Positions 55,813 to 64,000 of a stretch of DNA of 64,000 nt are shown one piece after another. The stretch spans positions 248,001 to 312,000 of the forward strand of contig DASPKM010000006.1 of NCBI GenBank assembly GCA_035628135.1, given 5' to 3'. The translations under genes were made by a program, and so were the position numbers. Below the pieces are notes generated by a model. It saw nothing but the letters and a program-made list of their open reading frames with translations, was not told where the DNA came from and ran no database searches. The stretch is from DASPKM01 sp035628135 (lineage in GTDB: Bacteria > Bacteroidota > Bacteroidia > Chitinophagales > Chitinophagaceae). The first letter of the stretch is position 1. Every line of letters starts with the position of its first letter.

Positions 55813-58812
55813 TCAATCGATGTTTACCAGGATATCGATGCGAGTTCCCTTGCCGGGCACAGATTCGATCGTAGCATTGCCATTGATCTCCTGTGCACGC
55901 TTCCTGATATTGCTCAGCCCATTACCTTTTGAGATGGCGCTTTCGTTAAAGCCTTTTCCATTGTCCTCTATCACCATTTTTAAATGCTTCCGTTGCTGGG
56001 TAATGAACAATTGTATAATGCTGCAACCTGAATATTTAATAGCGTTGTTCAGGCATTCTTTGAAGATCAGGTACAAATTGCGTTTCTGCTCCAGGTCGAG
56101 CCGGGAGGTTTTGAACGATTCTGAAATATGTACTTTAAAGGTGATGTCCTTTGCATCGCACAGCTTCAACCCGAACTCGCGGATGCGTGTTACCAGGTCT
56201 TCCAATTTATCATGGTCTTGTTTAATGGTCCAGATAATGTCCTGCATATTGTCTGAAAGCTGGCTGGCATTGTTGCTGATCTTTTCCAGCATGGGCACTA
56301 CCTGCGACTGTGAACCATTGAGGTGGCTTCGGGCAACGTCGCTGAATATGCGAATGCTGCTTAGGGTCGATCCCATGTCATCGTGCAGGTCGGTAGCAAT
56401 GCGGTCGCGTATCTTTTCAAGCCTGGCGCGCTGTTGGCGGCGCATGCGGTAATAAACATACGCCAGCGATCCCAGGGCTGCTGCAATCAGCATCCAGAAC
56501 CACCAGGTGCGGTAAAAAGGAGGTATCACGCTAATGTCGAGCAACAGCTCTTCTTTGCTGATGACACCATTGGGGCCCTGCACTTTTAAATGAAGCGTGT
56601 AGTCGCCGCCGGAAAGATTGGTAAATGTCAATGAACGTTGCGAGGTAAAATGCCATTGCTTATCGGCGCCTTCCAGCCAATACAAATACTGTATTTTTTC
56701 GGGCTTGCTGTAATCGAGTGCGGCAAATTCAACGTTCAGGGTGTTCTCGCCGGCATTTAAGGTAACGCTGCGGGTATTGATGGCGCTTACCTTCCTGTCT
56801 TCCACCTGTATGGAGGTAATGATGAAAGGAACATTAGTGATGCGGTGGTTGAGCTCAAAAATGTTCGTATAGCTGAACGCGTTATGAAATCCAACGAACA
56901 GCTCTCCTTCTTCGGATATGCATATAGGTTCGGTGAGATTGTTGTTGAACAACCCATCTTCTTTTTTATAATACCTGAAATGACCCGTTGAAGGATTCAG
57001 GCGGTGCAATGAATTTTCAGTGGCCAGCCAGATAAATCCGGCGGGATCGGTGAGCAGCCACCTGAGCGTTGAACCAATCAGACCATTTTGCTGGTCATAC
57101 ACTTTCAGCACCTTCCCCTGCCTGGTAAGATTCACCAGCTTATCGTTGTGCGAGATCCATAAATGATCATTCCTGTCAACGGTAATGCTGAGCGCGCCAC
57201 TGTTTTTAACCTGCGGATGAGCAGGGTCTATCGGTATAACATTGATCGTGCCATCGGGTGCTATAAGGTAAGATTGAAAAACATTGGCGGCAAGGATGTT
57301 TCCTTGTTTGTCTTCGGTAACTGAGCTTATCCAGATCGTTTTCCTGCCATCCGGTATGGGAGGCAGTTGTATCCGCATGATCTTATTTACGCGCTTATCG
57401 TATTTGAACAAACCGTTGTGGTTCGGCGCGATCCACATATTGCCTCGGCTGTCCTTGAACAACCGCAACACCTTGGAGCTAACGGTATCGTTTCTTATAA
57501 ATGAATCTATCAGCTTCCATTGGTTGGTCCGTGGATTGAAAACCTGCACGCCCCTCCATTCTGCGATCCAGATATTGCCGTCGTCATCCTGCTGCAAATC
57601 GAATATCTCTGATGTATGCAGGTGTTTGCTATAGCTGGTGAGTTCATCTGTAACGCGGTTCCATTTATAAAATCCTCCCACCCACGACGATATCCACCAG
57701 GTGGCGCCGCTGGTATCTGTTTTATCTTTTATCACGGCGTTTACCGCGGGAAATTGTCCTACCGCACCTGTAGCGGGAAGCACCTTGCGAGCAAAATGCT
57801 CGGTACCGGGATCATATTTTTCTATCCCGTAATCAGAGCCCAGCCACAGGATACCGTTGGTGCTATCAGCATAAAAAGTATTGATGCGTCCCCCGTTATG
57901 GCTCCAGGGTTGCTGGATGTTCTTGGGCATTTCAATTACCCGGCCGGTTTGCACATTCAACTGGATCAATCCCGCATAGCCAGCACTCATCCACAAAAGA
58001 TGGTTCTTGGAAAAATTAAGATCGGCGATGATCGATACAATGAAGGGTATGGAGCCCGAAAACGCCACCGCTTTTTTTGACTGCTCATCATAATAAAAAA
58101 GCCCTGCTTCCCAGGTGCCGATCCATGTTTTGTTATGGGGATCCGTATAAACGTACAACACACCGGGACGATCACCGCGGTGCGCTTCATCAATACCCAT
58201 TACGTGCTGCAGGCGAAGCGTTTTGGTGTCCCAATGGTACAAGGCCATTTGCACCAGCACCCAGATATTCCCATTTGGCGCGGGGAACAAGCGGGTATGC
58301 TCTGAGTCGGGCCCCAGCTTATTGAGCATTCTTGCGCTGAACTTCCGCGGATCTATTTCATACAAAGCTCGGTTGCGCACGGCAAAAATGCGGCCATCGG
58401 TTGCACGCACTAGCTGCGAAAGGTTTACCTCGGTTTTTCCGCCGAATTTCAAGGCCCTGAATGTTTCAGTATGGGGATCGTAGCGGCAAATGCCATCGCC
58501 CGTAGCTATCCAGATATAGCCTTCATCGTCGCATACCAGCGTGGTAACGTAGTTATTCACCAGGGAGGTGCTGTCGTTGGCGCGTTTGGTAAAGTTGCGG
58601 AACTGCAATCCATCGAAGCGGTTGAGCCCATTCATAGTACCGAACCACATAAAGCCCTGCTTGTCCTTGATGATGCAATGAATGTTGTCGTGAGATAGTC
58701 CCTGGTCGGTGGTCAGGTGCTTGAAGCCGTAATCAAATGACTGCGCCGTAAGCCGGCTTGCAGCCGTTAACATCAGTACAGCAATCAGGAGTTTATGGAG
58801 CACAGTCGCCAT
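55813..58812 (-). CDS. two-component-regulator propeller sensor histidine kinase
   Basis: 999 residues from MATVLHKLLIAVLML, a signal peptide. It has the same layout as the downstream kinase: propeller repeats (FMWFGTMNGLNRFDGLQF at the start), Y_Y_Y domain, one membrane helix, HisKA_3 with the conserved His in TDLHDDMGST, and ATPase. The sensor half differs much more from its paralog than the kinase half does, suggesting duplication and change of ligand. The 38-bp spacer and shared strand give a kinase-kinase-regulator operon. Confidence 0.95.
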   Translation of the reverse strand: MATVLHKLLIAVLMLTAASRLTAQSFDYGFKHLTTDQGLSHDNIHCIIKDKQGFMWFGTMNGLNRFDGLQFRNFTKRANDSTSLVNNYVTTLVCDDEGYIWIATGDGICRYDPHTETFRALKFGGKTEVNLSQLVRATDGRIFAVRNRALYEIDPRKFSARMLNKLGPDSEHTRLFPAPNGNIWVLVQMALYHWDTKTLRLQHVMGIDEAHRGDRPGVLYVYTDPHNKTWIGTWEAGLFYYDEQSKKAVAFSGSIPFIVSIIADLNFSKNHLLWMSAGYAGLIQLNVQTGRVIEMPKNIQQPWSHNGGRINTFYADSTNGILWLGSDYGIEKYDPGTEHFARKVLPATGAVGQFPAVNAVIKDKTDTSGATWWISSWVGGFYKWNRVTDELTSYSKHLHTSEIFDLQQDDDGNIWIAEWRGVQVFNPRTNQWKLIDSFIRNDTVSSKVLRLFKDSRGNMWIAPNHNGLFKYDKRVNKIMRIQLPPIPDGRKTIWISSVTEDKQGNILAANVFQSYLIAPDGTINVIPIDPAHPQVKNSGALSITVDRNDHLWISHNDKLVNLTRQGKVLKVYDQQNGLIGSTLRWLLTDPAGFIWLATENSLHRLNPSTGHFRYYKKEDGLFNNNLTEPICISEEGELFVGFHNAFSYTNIFELNHRITNVPFIITSIQVEDRKVSAINTRSVTLNAGENTLNVEFAALDYSKPEKIQYLYWLEGADKQWHFTSQRSLTFTNLSGGDYTLHLKVQGPNGVISKEELLLDISVIPPFYRTWWFWMLIAAALGSLAYVYYRMRRQQRARLEKIRDRIATDLHDDMGSTLSSIRIFSDVARSHLNGSQSQVVPMLEKISNNASQLSDNMQDIIWTIKQDHDKLEDLVTRIREFGLKLCDAKDITFKVHISESFKTSRLDLEQKRNLYLIFKECLNNAIKYSGCSIIQLFITQQRKHLKMVIEDNGKGFNESAISKGNGLSNIRKRAQEINGNATIESVPGKGTRIDILVNID

Positions 58813-58867
58813 ATCCGCAGGCAAGGGGTTTGCCAACTGCAAAATAAGGCGAATTGTTTACACCTGA

Positions 58868-58885
58868 ATAGCATCTTAATGCTAT
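58868..58885. promoter_or_regulatory. palindromic box ATAGCAT-cTTA-ATGCTAT upstream of the kinase operon
   Basis: A perfect 7-bp-arm palindrome followed by CCAC on the plus strand, about 56 bp upstream of the kinase start codon. It lies at about the -33 position of a weak TTATTTTG element, so it is a candidate activator site. Confidence 0.55.
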
Positions 58886-58945
58886 ACCACGGCGGGCTTC
58901 CGGCATGGCAAATTTGCTACTGCTGCTCCTTTTTCTTCTCCACCC

Positions 58946-59056
58946 TTATTTGCGGATCAGGTTCTTTACAGGCTTTGGCGTTTTAAGATAGTTGTACATA
59001 GCCTCCAGGTCATCGCTGGGTCCACGGATGAGCCCATGACCATGAGCATTGACCGT
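58946..59056 (-). pseudogene. cytochrome c C-terminal remnant
   Basis: A stop-bounded minus-strand frame ends SDDLEAMYNYLKTPKPVKNLIRK. This resembles the end of c-type cytochromes, such as DEDLKAIYTYLQALPPVKN of the intact gene at 13340. No haem motif, signal peptide or start remains, so it is a decayed fragment. Confidence 0.5.
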
Positions 59057-59079
59057 TTACCGAGCGGTTTTGTGACACG

Positions 59080-60213
59080 CTATCGATGATTTTCAGGGTA
59101 ATGCTGTCCCAGAAAAATATGTACGATTGCAGCCGCATACAGGTCTACCTGTTTTGCATAATGCAGTTGTTGCGCTTCATCGGTGTAATCTGCCGGCGCT
59201 TTATATCCCGGGAACTCGATCGTGATGAGGCGCATGGCCGGCCGGTTGGAAGCGCTGTTGGTTGTATCCTCCACGCTGGTGCTGGCCCAACCGCCAAGCG
59301 AAATGCCCTGCCCGCGGTTTAAGGGGAGCTTCGACCCACACGTGTTTCTCTTTTGCAACTGTCCGGCAACGGCTGCCTCAGGATCTTTATAATACAATGC
59401 CGTGGGTTTAGTGTGTACCCGGTTGCCGGGCACCATTCCACCCTGCATTGCAATGTGCATGGCCATGTCAACGGCCAGGCTGCTATCCGTAGCAAAGCCC
59501 AGCGCTATTCCCTTGCTGTTTGTGCGTGGATCGGCATAAATGCCTGCATGCGCGGCATCCCTGATAGCATGGATATTGGCAATGCGGTTTGGCCTGAACT
59601 GCGCGATCAATGTCAGCAACAACTGATTTTCCTGCTCGATGGTGCGGCCCATATGGTCCAATGGCAGCTCAGGATCAAATGCCTTTCCCAGTGAAGGCAT
59701 TTGCCGGTTGGGATCGGCCGCGGCAGGATGCGAATACCTGCCTGTATTGTGAACACTGCCGATGCGGGCACGCTGGTTCCTTGCTGCTTCCGCGTTATCG
59801 GGAAACAGGCAGGGAATGATGATCACGCTGTAATAAGGCTGCGTATGTTGCAATTGCCGTATCAATTCTTCCCCTACTGCTATCGACGATAGTTCCGAAC
59901 CATGCATGCCGCCTATGACAAGTGCTTTTTGGTCGCTTGTTCCCGGAAAATACCAGGCGGTTATCATGCGCCCTTTTTGCGAGAAGCCAAGCGTTCCTTT
60001 TGTGGCAACCCTTGCACGCGACAGTTCATCCACTGACAGCAACAACACCATCTTATCAGCCGGCCCGAAAGCCGAAGCGCTTGCCCTTACTTTTACCGGC
60101 ATTACGCTGTCGGCCTTTACAAACCTGGCTGCTGCATGCTCCGTACTTCCTTCGCCCGTTACACCGGGCAAAAAGACCATGAACTTTATCAATATGCTTA
60201 TAAAAGGGAACAT
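59080..60213 (-). CDS. M14-family zinc carboxypeptidase-like protein
   Basis: 377 residues with an N-terminal signal (ILIKFMVFLPG). The metal site is HxxE (H104, E107 in GGMHGSELSS) plus H215 (IANIHAIRDA); ADPNR contributes N169 and R170 and ITIEFPG may hold the catalytic Glu. This is the arrangement of M14 carboxypeptidases and succinylglutamate desuccinylases. The likely role is hydrolysis of a C-terminal or amide-linked residue in the periplasm; substrate unknown. Confidence 0.85.
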   Translation of the reverse strand: MFPFISILIKFMVFLPGVTGEGSTEHAAARFVKADSVMPVKVRASASAFGPADKMVLLLSVDELSRARVATKGTLGFSQKGRMITAWYFPGTSDQKALVIGGMHGSELSSIAVGEELIRQLQHTQPYYSVIIIPCLFPDNAEAARNQRARIGSVHNTGRYSHPAAADPNRQMPSLGKAFDPELPLDHMGRTIEQENQLLLTLIAQFRPNRIANIHAIRDAAHAGIYADPRTNSKGIALGFATDSSLAVDMAMHIAMQGGMVPGNRVHTKPTALYYKDPEAAVAGQLQKRNTCGSKLPLNRGQGISLGGWASTSVEDTTNSASNRPAMRLITIEFPGYKAPADYTDEAQQLHYAKQVDLYAAAIVHIFLGQHYPENHR

Positions 60214-60219
60214 GATAAC

Positions 60220-60450
60220 TTACTTGCCCAATGACTTAATGACCTTGCCCGGAGCTTCCGGCTCCTTACCAAAATGAAATGCGTATAGCATGAACTCCGC
60301 AGCATACAAATTGGAAGAAGCGGGGGTTGTAACAGCCTTTGCACAATGGCCGCAATTACACATCGACTGACTTGCAAATCTGCACCCGGTGTATTGTGTA
60401 CGTTGTTGCTGCATACGCATTTGTTTTTTCAGTTTAAAAATGGCATGCAT
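60220..60450 (-). CDS. small Cys-containing protein translated by stop-start overlap
   Basis: 76 residues from MHAIFKLKKQMRMQQQ. The ATG overlaps the TAA of the upstream gene as TAATG, a sign of translational coupling. It has a CNCGHC cluster and is basic at the N-terminus. No family is recognised. A short protein could arise by chance, so confidence is limited. Confidence 0.45.
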   Translation of the reverse strand: MHAIFKLKKQMRMQQQRTQYTGCRFASQSMCNCGHCAKAVTTPASSNLYAAEFMLYAFHFGKEPEAPGKVIKSLGK

Positions 60451-60851
60451 TACGATTTGGCCACCGGCTGCCTTTTTACAGCAATGATCTTGCTCACCTG
60501 CTCTTTTCCATCGGCGTCTACCATGCGCAGGCGGTAATAGGCTTGTGTACCCGCCGTGGTATCGGTGTACCTGTAAAATGTAGGCCCGTGCGCGCTGCCC
60601 TTGGGAGTAACCCATATCAACGGCCTAAGGTCGTTGCCATCAGCGGAAGTTTCAATAATGAACTCGCGGGTATTTACTTCGGCAGTGGTATGCCACTCCA
60701 GGATGTTTACGTTTCCATCTGTCTTGCCCTTGAACGCCAGCAGTTTTACAGGCACGATGGATTTCACATGTTGTTTGGCAGATGTGGTTGCGGTGTTGCT
60801 GCCACTGAACAAAGTAGCGAGCCAGAAAAGGAATACAAATAGAACTTGCAT
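60450..60851 (-). CDS. small secreted beta-sandwich protein
   Basis: 133 residues with a signal peptide. The mature part (VPVKLLAFKGKTDGNVNILEWHTTAEVNTREFIIETSADG, quoted here in short pieces: VPVKLLAFKG, ILEWHTTAEV, YYRLRMVDADG) is the Fn3-like fold usually found near the C-terminus of large T9SS cargo proteins. Here it stands alone without the T9SS sorting end. It may be a remnant or a small adhesin. Confidence 0.6.
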   Translation of the reverse strand: MQVLFVFLFWLATLFSGSNTATTSAKQHVKSIVPVKLLAFKGKTDGNVNILEWHTTAEVNTREFIIETSADGNDLRPLIWVTPKGSAHGPTFYRYTDTTAGTQAYYRLRMVDADGKEQVSKIIAVKRQPVAKS

Positions 60852-60897
60852 GATTTTTTGTTTTAAATGGCTATGAATTAATGATTGATGATGTTAA

Positions 60898-61698
60898 TTA
60901 CATTTCTTTCAGCCACTGATCGGCAAACTTGCGTGCGGCTTCGATGGTTTCGCGACCGGCGCGGAAACAGTATTTCCAGTTAGGATGCTTGCGCTCATAC
61001 TCGGGATTCACGAACTTTTTCAGTTTTCCCTGTTGCACCAGCTCTGCGTCAAAATCAACGTCGGCGGATATGCGAAGAAATTCTTCGAGCCGCATTTTGA
61101 TGAATACCTTGATGTCTTTGGGGTATTTTTTGTCCAGCTCATCTATCCTCGATTGATAATACCTCAGTTCGCCCTCGTAGCCGTTTTGCAATATTTTCAT
61201 GTATTTCGCATGCTCAGGATGGTTTTTATCTTCGTAGATGGCGATCCTTTTTTTATACTGCACAATGCTTTCTTCATAAATTGACTTCAGGTTATCCGGA
61301 GCTTTCTTCAACCTTTCTTCGCTTTTTTTCAGGTCGTCCTTATATCCTGTGATGATCTCGTTTATTCGTTCCTCTACGGTTTTGGGCGCCCTGGGCTTGG
61401 ACATTTCATAATTTTCCTCGTATTTCTTCTGGAACTCTGCAGACATCAGGTAACTCTTTACGAACATGCCCAGTTGCTGAACAGCAGCGGCGCGTTTGCC
61501 GGCGGGATAGGTTTTATAAGCGGGGTTACTCGGTTGTGAAAAATATCCTCCCAAAAAACTCCTGAACACATTATCCTTTGCCATGGACGGAGGTATGCCC
61601 AGGGCGGTGAGTATATCGTTGTATTTATTATTAATGGTGCGGAACGACCAGAAGGCTGTGGCGCTCACTACCAGCAATGCGATGATAAATCTTTTCAT
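60898..61698 (-). CDS. secreted helical protein of unknown function
   Basis: 266 residues from MKRFIIALLVVSATAFWSF. The mature part is very rich in Lys, Glu and Tyr (KRIAIYEDKNHPEHAKYMKIL; DIKVFIKMRLEEFLRISADVDFDAEL) and looks helical with coiled-coil stretches. No family is recognised. The upstream region carries the TAGCAT palindrome and the 17-bp element shared with the sigma factor locus, so it may belong to the same regulon. Confidence 0.75.
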   Translation of the reverse strand: MKRFIIALLVVSATAFWSFRTINNKYNDILTALGIPPSMAKDNVFRSFLGGYFSQPSNPAYKTYPAGKRAAAVQQLGMFVKSYLMSAEFQKKYEENYEMSKPRAPKTVEERINEIITGYKDDLKKSEERLKKAPDNLKSIYEESIVQYKKRIAIYEDKNHPEHAKYMKILQNGYEGELRYYQSRIDELDKKYPKDIKVFIKMRLEEFLRISADVDFDAELVQQGKLKKFVNPEYERKHPNWKYCFRAGRETIEAARKFADQWLKEM

Positions 61699-61757
61699 TT
61701 TTGAAGTTTTGCTGGTGAAGACGCGGGAAAGCAATCATTTGTGACTGAGCGGCGATA

Positions 61758-61788
61758 TAGCATGAAGATGCTACCACAAACTGGGTAT
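61758..61788. promoter_or_regulatory. TAGCAT palindrome plus 17-bp element between 61698 and pfkA
   Basis: TAGCAT-GAAG-ATGCTA (61758-61773) runs directly into TACCACAAACTGGGTAT (61772-61788), the same 17 bases as at 51993-52009. It sits between the divergent secreted-protein gene and pfkA and could serve either. Confidence 0.65.
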
Positions 61789-61802
61789 TCCCCCAAAAAC
61801 CT

Positions 61803-61810
61803 TATTTTTG
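61803..61810 (+). promoter_or_regulatory. -7 box for pfkA
   Basis: TATTTTTG fits TAnnTTTG and lies 80 bp before the pfkA ATG. There is no good TTG at -33; the element at 61772 lies there instead. Confidence 0.35.
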
Positions 61811-61889
61811 ACCGCCCAAAAAGATAACATTTAACGATTCTTGCTGTTCATTCGATAATCTTTAAAACAAATAGGGTTAACCAGTTTAA

Positions 61890-62870
61890 ATGGCTAACAA
61901 AGTAACTAAGATTGGTGTGCTCAGTTCGGGAGGCGATGCTCCTGGCATGAACGCGGCCATCAGAGCGATTGTTCGTACCGGCATTTATCACGGATTGGAA
62001 GTTTTCGGAATCATGCGCGGATACCAGGGATTGATAGAGAATGACATTGTGCCCATGCACTCCCGCTCGGTTGCGAACATCATCCAACGTGGCGGCACCA
62101 TCCTCAAAACAGCGCGCAGCAAGGTCTTTCTTGAACCCGAAGGCCGTAAAAAGGCCTACGAAAACCTGAAGGTCCTGGGCATAAATGGCCTGGTGATCAT
62201 CGGTGGCGATGGTTCGTTCAGGGGGGCAGACGCCTTCAGCCGCGAATATGATATTCCCTGTATCGGTTTGCCTGGCACCATCGATAAGGACATTGCCGGC
62301 ACCGATTTTACGATTGGTTTCGATACAGCGGTCAATACCGCTGTCGAAGCCATCGACAAGATCAGGGACACCGCCGATGCGCACGACCGGCTGTTCATCA
62401 TCGAAGTAATGGGCCGCGACGCAGGATATATCGCCCTACACAGCGGCATTGCCACGGGAGCAGAGAACATCCTGATCCCCGAACGCAAGACCCACATCGA
62501 TGAGCTCATCGATTCGCTGCAGGAAAAAGAAAAAAGAAAGAAACTTGTGAATATGGTGGTCGTGGCCGAAGGCGATGAATTCGGGGCGAATGAAATTGCC
62601 AGGATCATCAAAGAGCGGATGCCGCAGACAGAGACCCGCGTTTGCATACTCGGGCACATCCAACGCGGAGGCTCGCCCACCTGCCTTGACCGGCTGATAG
62701 CCAGCCGCATGGGGTATTCAGCCGTTGAATGCCTGATAGAAGGACGTTATAACGTGATGGTGGGCATCAAGAACAACAGCATGAACTATATCCCGCTTGA
62801 AAAAGCGGTGAAATCGAAACAGCGCATCAGTGAAGACTGGCTGCGCATTGTAAAGATCCTTGCCTCTTAA
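61890..62870 (+). CDS. pfkA: 6-phosphofructokinase, ATP-dependent
   Basis: 326 residues. Motifs: GGDAPGMN (14-21), GGDGS (105-109) and PGTIDKD, with the catalytic Asp at D132. The Gly in GGDGS and in PGT at the two selecting positions favours ATP rather than PPi as donor. It phosphorylates fructose 6-phosphate, the committed step of glycolysis. It lies 26 bp upstream of the pyruvate kinase gene, so both control points of glycolysis may be co-transcribed. Confidence 0.95.
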   Translation: MANKVTKIGVLSSGGDAPGMNAAIRAIVRTGIYHGLEVFGIMRGYQGLIENDIVPMHSRSVANIIQRGGTILKTARSKVFLEPEGRKKAYENLKVLGINGLVIIGGDGSFRGADAFSREYDIPCIGLPGTIDKDIAGTDFTIGFDTAVNTAVEAIDKIRDTADAHDRLFIIEVMGRDAGYIALHSGIATGAENILIPERKTHIDELIDSLQEKEKRKKLVNMVVVAEGDEFGANEIARIIKERMPQTETRVCILGHIQRGGSPTCLDRLIASRMGYSAVECLIEGRYNVMVGIKNNSMNYIPLEKAVKSKQRISEDWLRIVKILAS

Positions 62871-62896
62871 TTACTAATTCGCAGAACAAGAGAACA

Positions 62897-64000
62897 ATGA
62901 GTAAACACGTTTCCAAATACCTGCACCAGCAAATGGACAAACAAGCCGGGCTGGACCATGCATTTCATCGCACCAAGATCGTTGCCACCGTTGGACCTGC
63001 CAGCAATACTCCTGAAAAATTGCTGGAACTGGTAAAAGCCGGTGTGAATGTTTTCAGATTGAACTTTTCGCACGGCACGCACGAAGACAAATTAATGATC
63101 ATCGAGTATATCCGCACCATCAATAAAAACGAGCCTTATAACATCGCCATCCTCGGCGATTTGCAGGGCCCGAAGCTAAGGGTGGGCGAGATCGAAAGCG
63201 GCAGCATGTTCGTGGAGGCCGGTGAAATACTCACCTTCACCAATGAAAAACTGGTAGGCACCAAGGAACGCATTTACGTTTCGTATCCCAATCTGCACTC
63301 TGATGTTAAGGTAGGCAATCTCATCCTCATCGATGATGGCAAGCTGGAAGTGCGTGTAGTGGAGATCACTAAAAAGAAAGATGTAAAAGTAGAGGTGACC
63401 ATGGGCGGTATATTGTCCTCGAAAAAAGGCATTAACCTTCCAGACACCAAGGTATCGCTGCCCGCGCTTACAGAAAAGGATCTACAGGACCTTGAGTTCA
63501 TCATAGAGCAAAAGCTGGACTGGGTTGCGCTTTCGTTTGTACGCAGCGTAAAAGACATTATTATTCTCAGGAACAAGTTGCACGAAAAGAAAAGCAAGTG
63601 TAAGATCATTGCCAAGATAGAGAAGCCGGAAGCGCTTACCAATATCCGTGATATCATCGTTGAATCCGATGGCATCATGATCGCCCGTGGCGACCTGGGA
63701 GTGGAATTGCCGGTGGAACAGGTGCCACTTATACAAAAACAACTCATTCGCAAATGCATTCACCGCGCAAAGCCGGTGATAGTGGCCACGCAAATGATGG
63801 AGAGCATGATCGACCGCATCAAACCCAACCGCAGCGAGATCACAGACGTGGCCAATGCGGTTTTGGAAGGCGCGGATGCGGTAATGCTTAGCGCTGAGAC
63901 CGCCACGGGACAACACCCGCAACTAGTGGTAGAAACCATGCGTAAGATCATCATGGAAGTGGAGCGTACCGACTACAACTACAACCTGGAAGACGAACTG
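62897..64000 (+). CDS. pyk: pyruvate kinase (5' part, cut by window end)
   Basis: 368 codons from ATG run to the window edge without a stop. KIVATVGPAS, RLNFSHG and AKIEKPEAL with MIARGDLGVELP are the pyruvate kinase active-site blocks. The C-terminal allosteric domain lies beyond the window. It transfers phosphate from PEP to ADP. It follows pfkA closely, suggesting an operon. Confidence 0.95.
   Translation, partial: MSKHVSKYLHQQMDKQAGLDHAFHRTKIVATVGPASNTPEKLLELVKAGVNVFRLNFSHGTHEDKLMIIEYIRTINKNEPYNIAILGDLQGPKLRVGEIESGSMFVEAGEILTFTNEKLVGTKERIYVSYPNLHSDVKVGNLILIDDGKLEVRVVEITKKKDVKVEVTMGGILSSKKGINLPDTKVSLPALTEKDLQDLEFIIEQKLDWVALSFVRSVKDIIILRNKLHEKKSKCKIIAKIEKPEALTNIRDIIVESDGIMIARGDLGVELPVEQVPLIQKQLIRKCIHRAKPVIVATQMMESMIDRIKPNRSEITDVANAVLEGADAVMLSAETATGQHPQLVVETMRKIIMEVERTDYNYNLEDEL

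Noticed and set aside
55820..56452. 210-residue plus-strand ORF opposite the second kinase
   Set aside because: It is antisense to a conserved kinase domain; an equivalent shadow exists opposite the paralog, as expected for duplicated coding sequence.

Overview
The window looks like chromosome from a Bacteroidota bacterium, probably Chitinophagaceae. The signs are promoter boxes of the TAnnTTTG type with a TTG about 20 bp upstream, almost no Shine-Dalgarno sites, many secreted proteins with short MKK-type signal peptides, two-component-regulator propeller kinases, LytTR regulators, DUF3667 and DUF3857 proteins, and chitin-type glycosidases. The family assignment is inference. I see no rRNA, tRNA, CRISPR array, phage or transposase, so this is mostly core or lineage-specific chromosome.

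Layout. 1-6.5 kb: the end of an unknown gene, an MFS exporter, a YkgJ-type cysteine-cluster protein, a sterol-desaturase-family protein whose 3' end overlaps a DUF3667 gene, and gcvP. 6.7-8.4 kb: two tandem paralogous secreted proteins and a small lipoprotein. 8.9-16 kb: an unknown conserved protein, a bacterial eRF1-like (baeRF family 3) protein, a P1 peptidase, a class IV aminotransferase, a cytochrome c, a GH18 chitinase and a dienelactone hydrolase. 16-20.4 kb: two DUF3857/transglutaminase proteins, one with an intact Cys-His-Asp triad and one that has lost all three residues. 20.5-26.8 kb: an envelope or stress suite (acidic disordered protein, NlpC/P60 lipoprotein, Hsp20 behind a sigma-54-like promoter, 16-residue-repeat protein, lytic transglycosylase, DUF892 protein with a basic tail, BON lipoprotein, Kbp-like BON-LysM protein, TerB-like protein). 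26.8-30.9 kb: a large TonB-plug/MG2-like protein and a CvpA-CAP fusion.

30.9-34.6 kb is a compact group: sulfotransferase, APS kinase, Asp/Asn beta-hydroxylase-like dioxygenase and a Tat-exported Gfo/Idh oxidoreductase. It looks like a PAPS-dependent sulfation module and is one of the two most interesting parts of the window. 34.6-42.3 kb: polysaccharide deacetylase, thioesterase with a TetR regulator and two matching operators, YceI, DUF2231-Rieske, GH20-like enzyme, lipoprotein and two SPW-repeat membrane proteins. 42.3-46.2 kb: a LytTR/LytS two-component pair, a predicted outer-membrane barrel and an intradiol dioxygenase. 46.2-51 kb: YggS, acyl-CoA dehydrogenase with an operator inside its promoter, arginase family enzyme and an RmlD-like reductase.

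51.2-61.7 kb carries a sigma-70-family (ECF-like) factor, a NarL-type regulator and two tandem propeller histidine kinases with near-identical kinase domains. The upstream regions of the sigma gene, the kinase operon and a secreted protein at 61.7 kb share a TAGCAT/ATGCTA box next to an ATACCCAGTTTGTGGTA element. I propose this as the binding site of the local regulator; it is the second most interesting item. 61.9-64 kb holds pfkA and pyruvate kinase, the latter running off the window.
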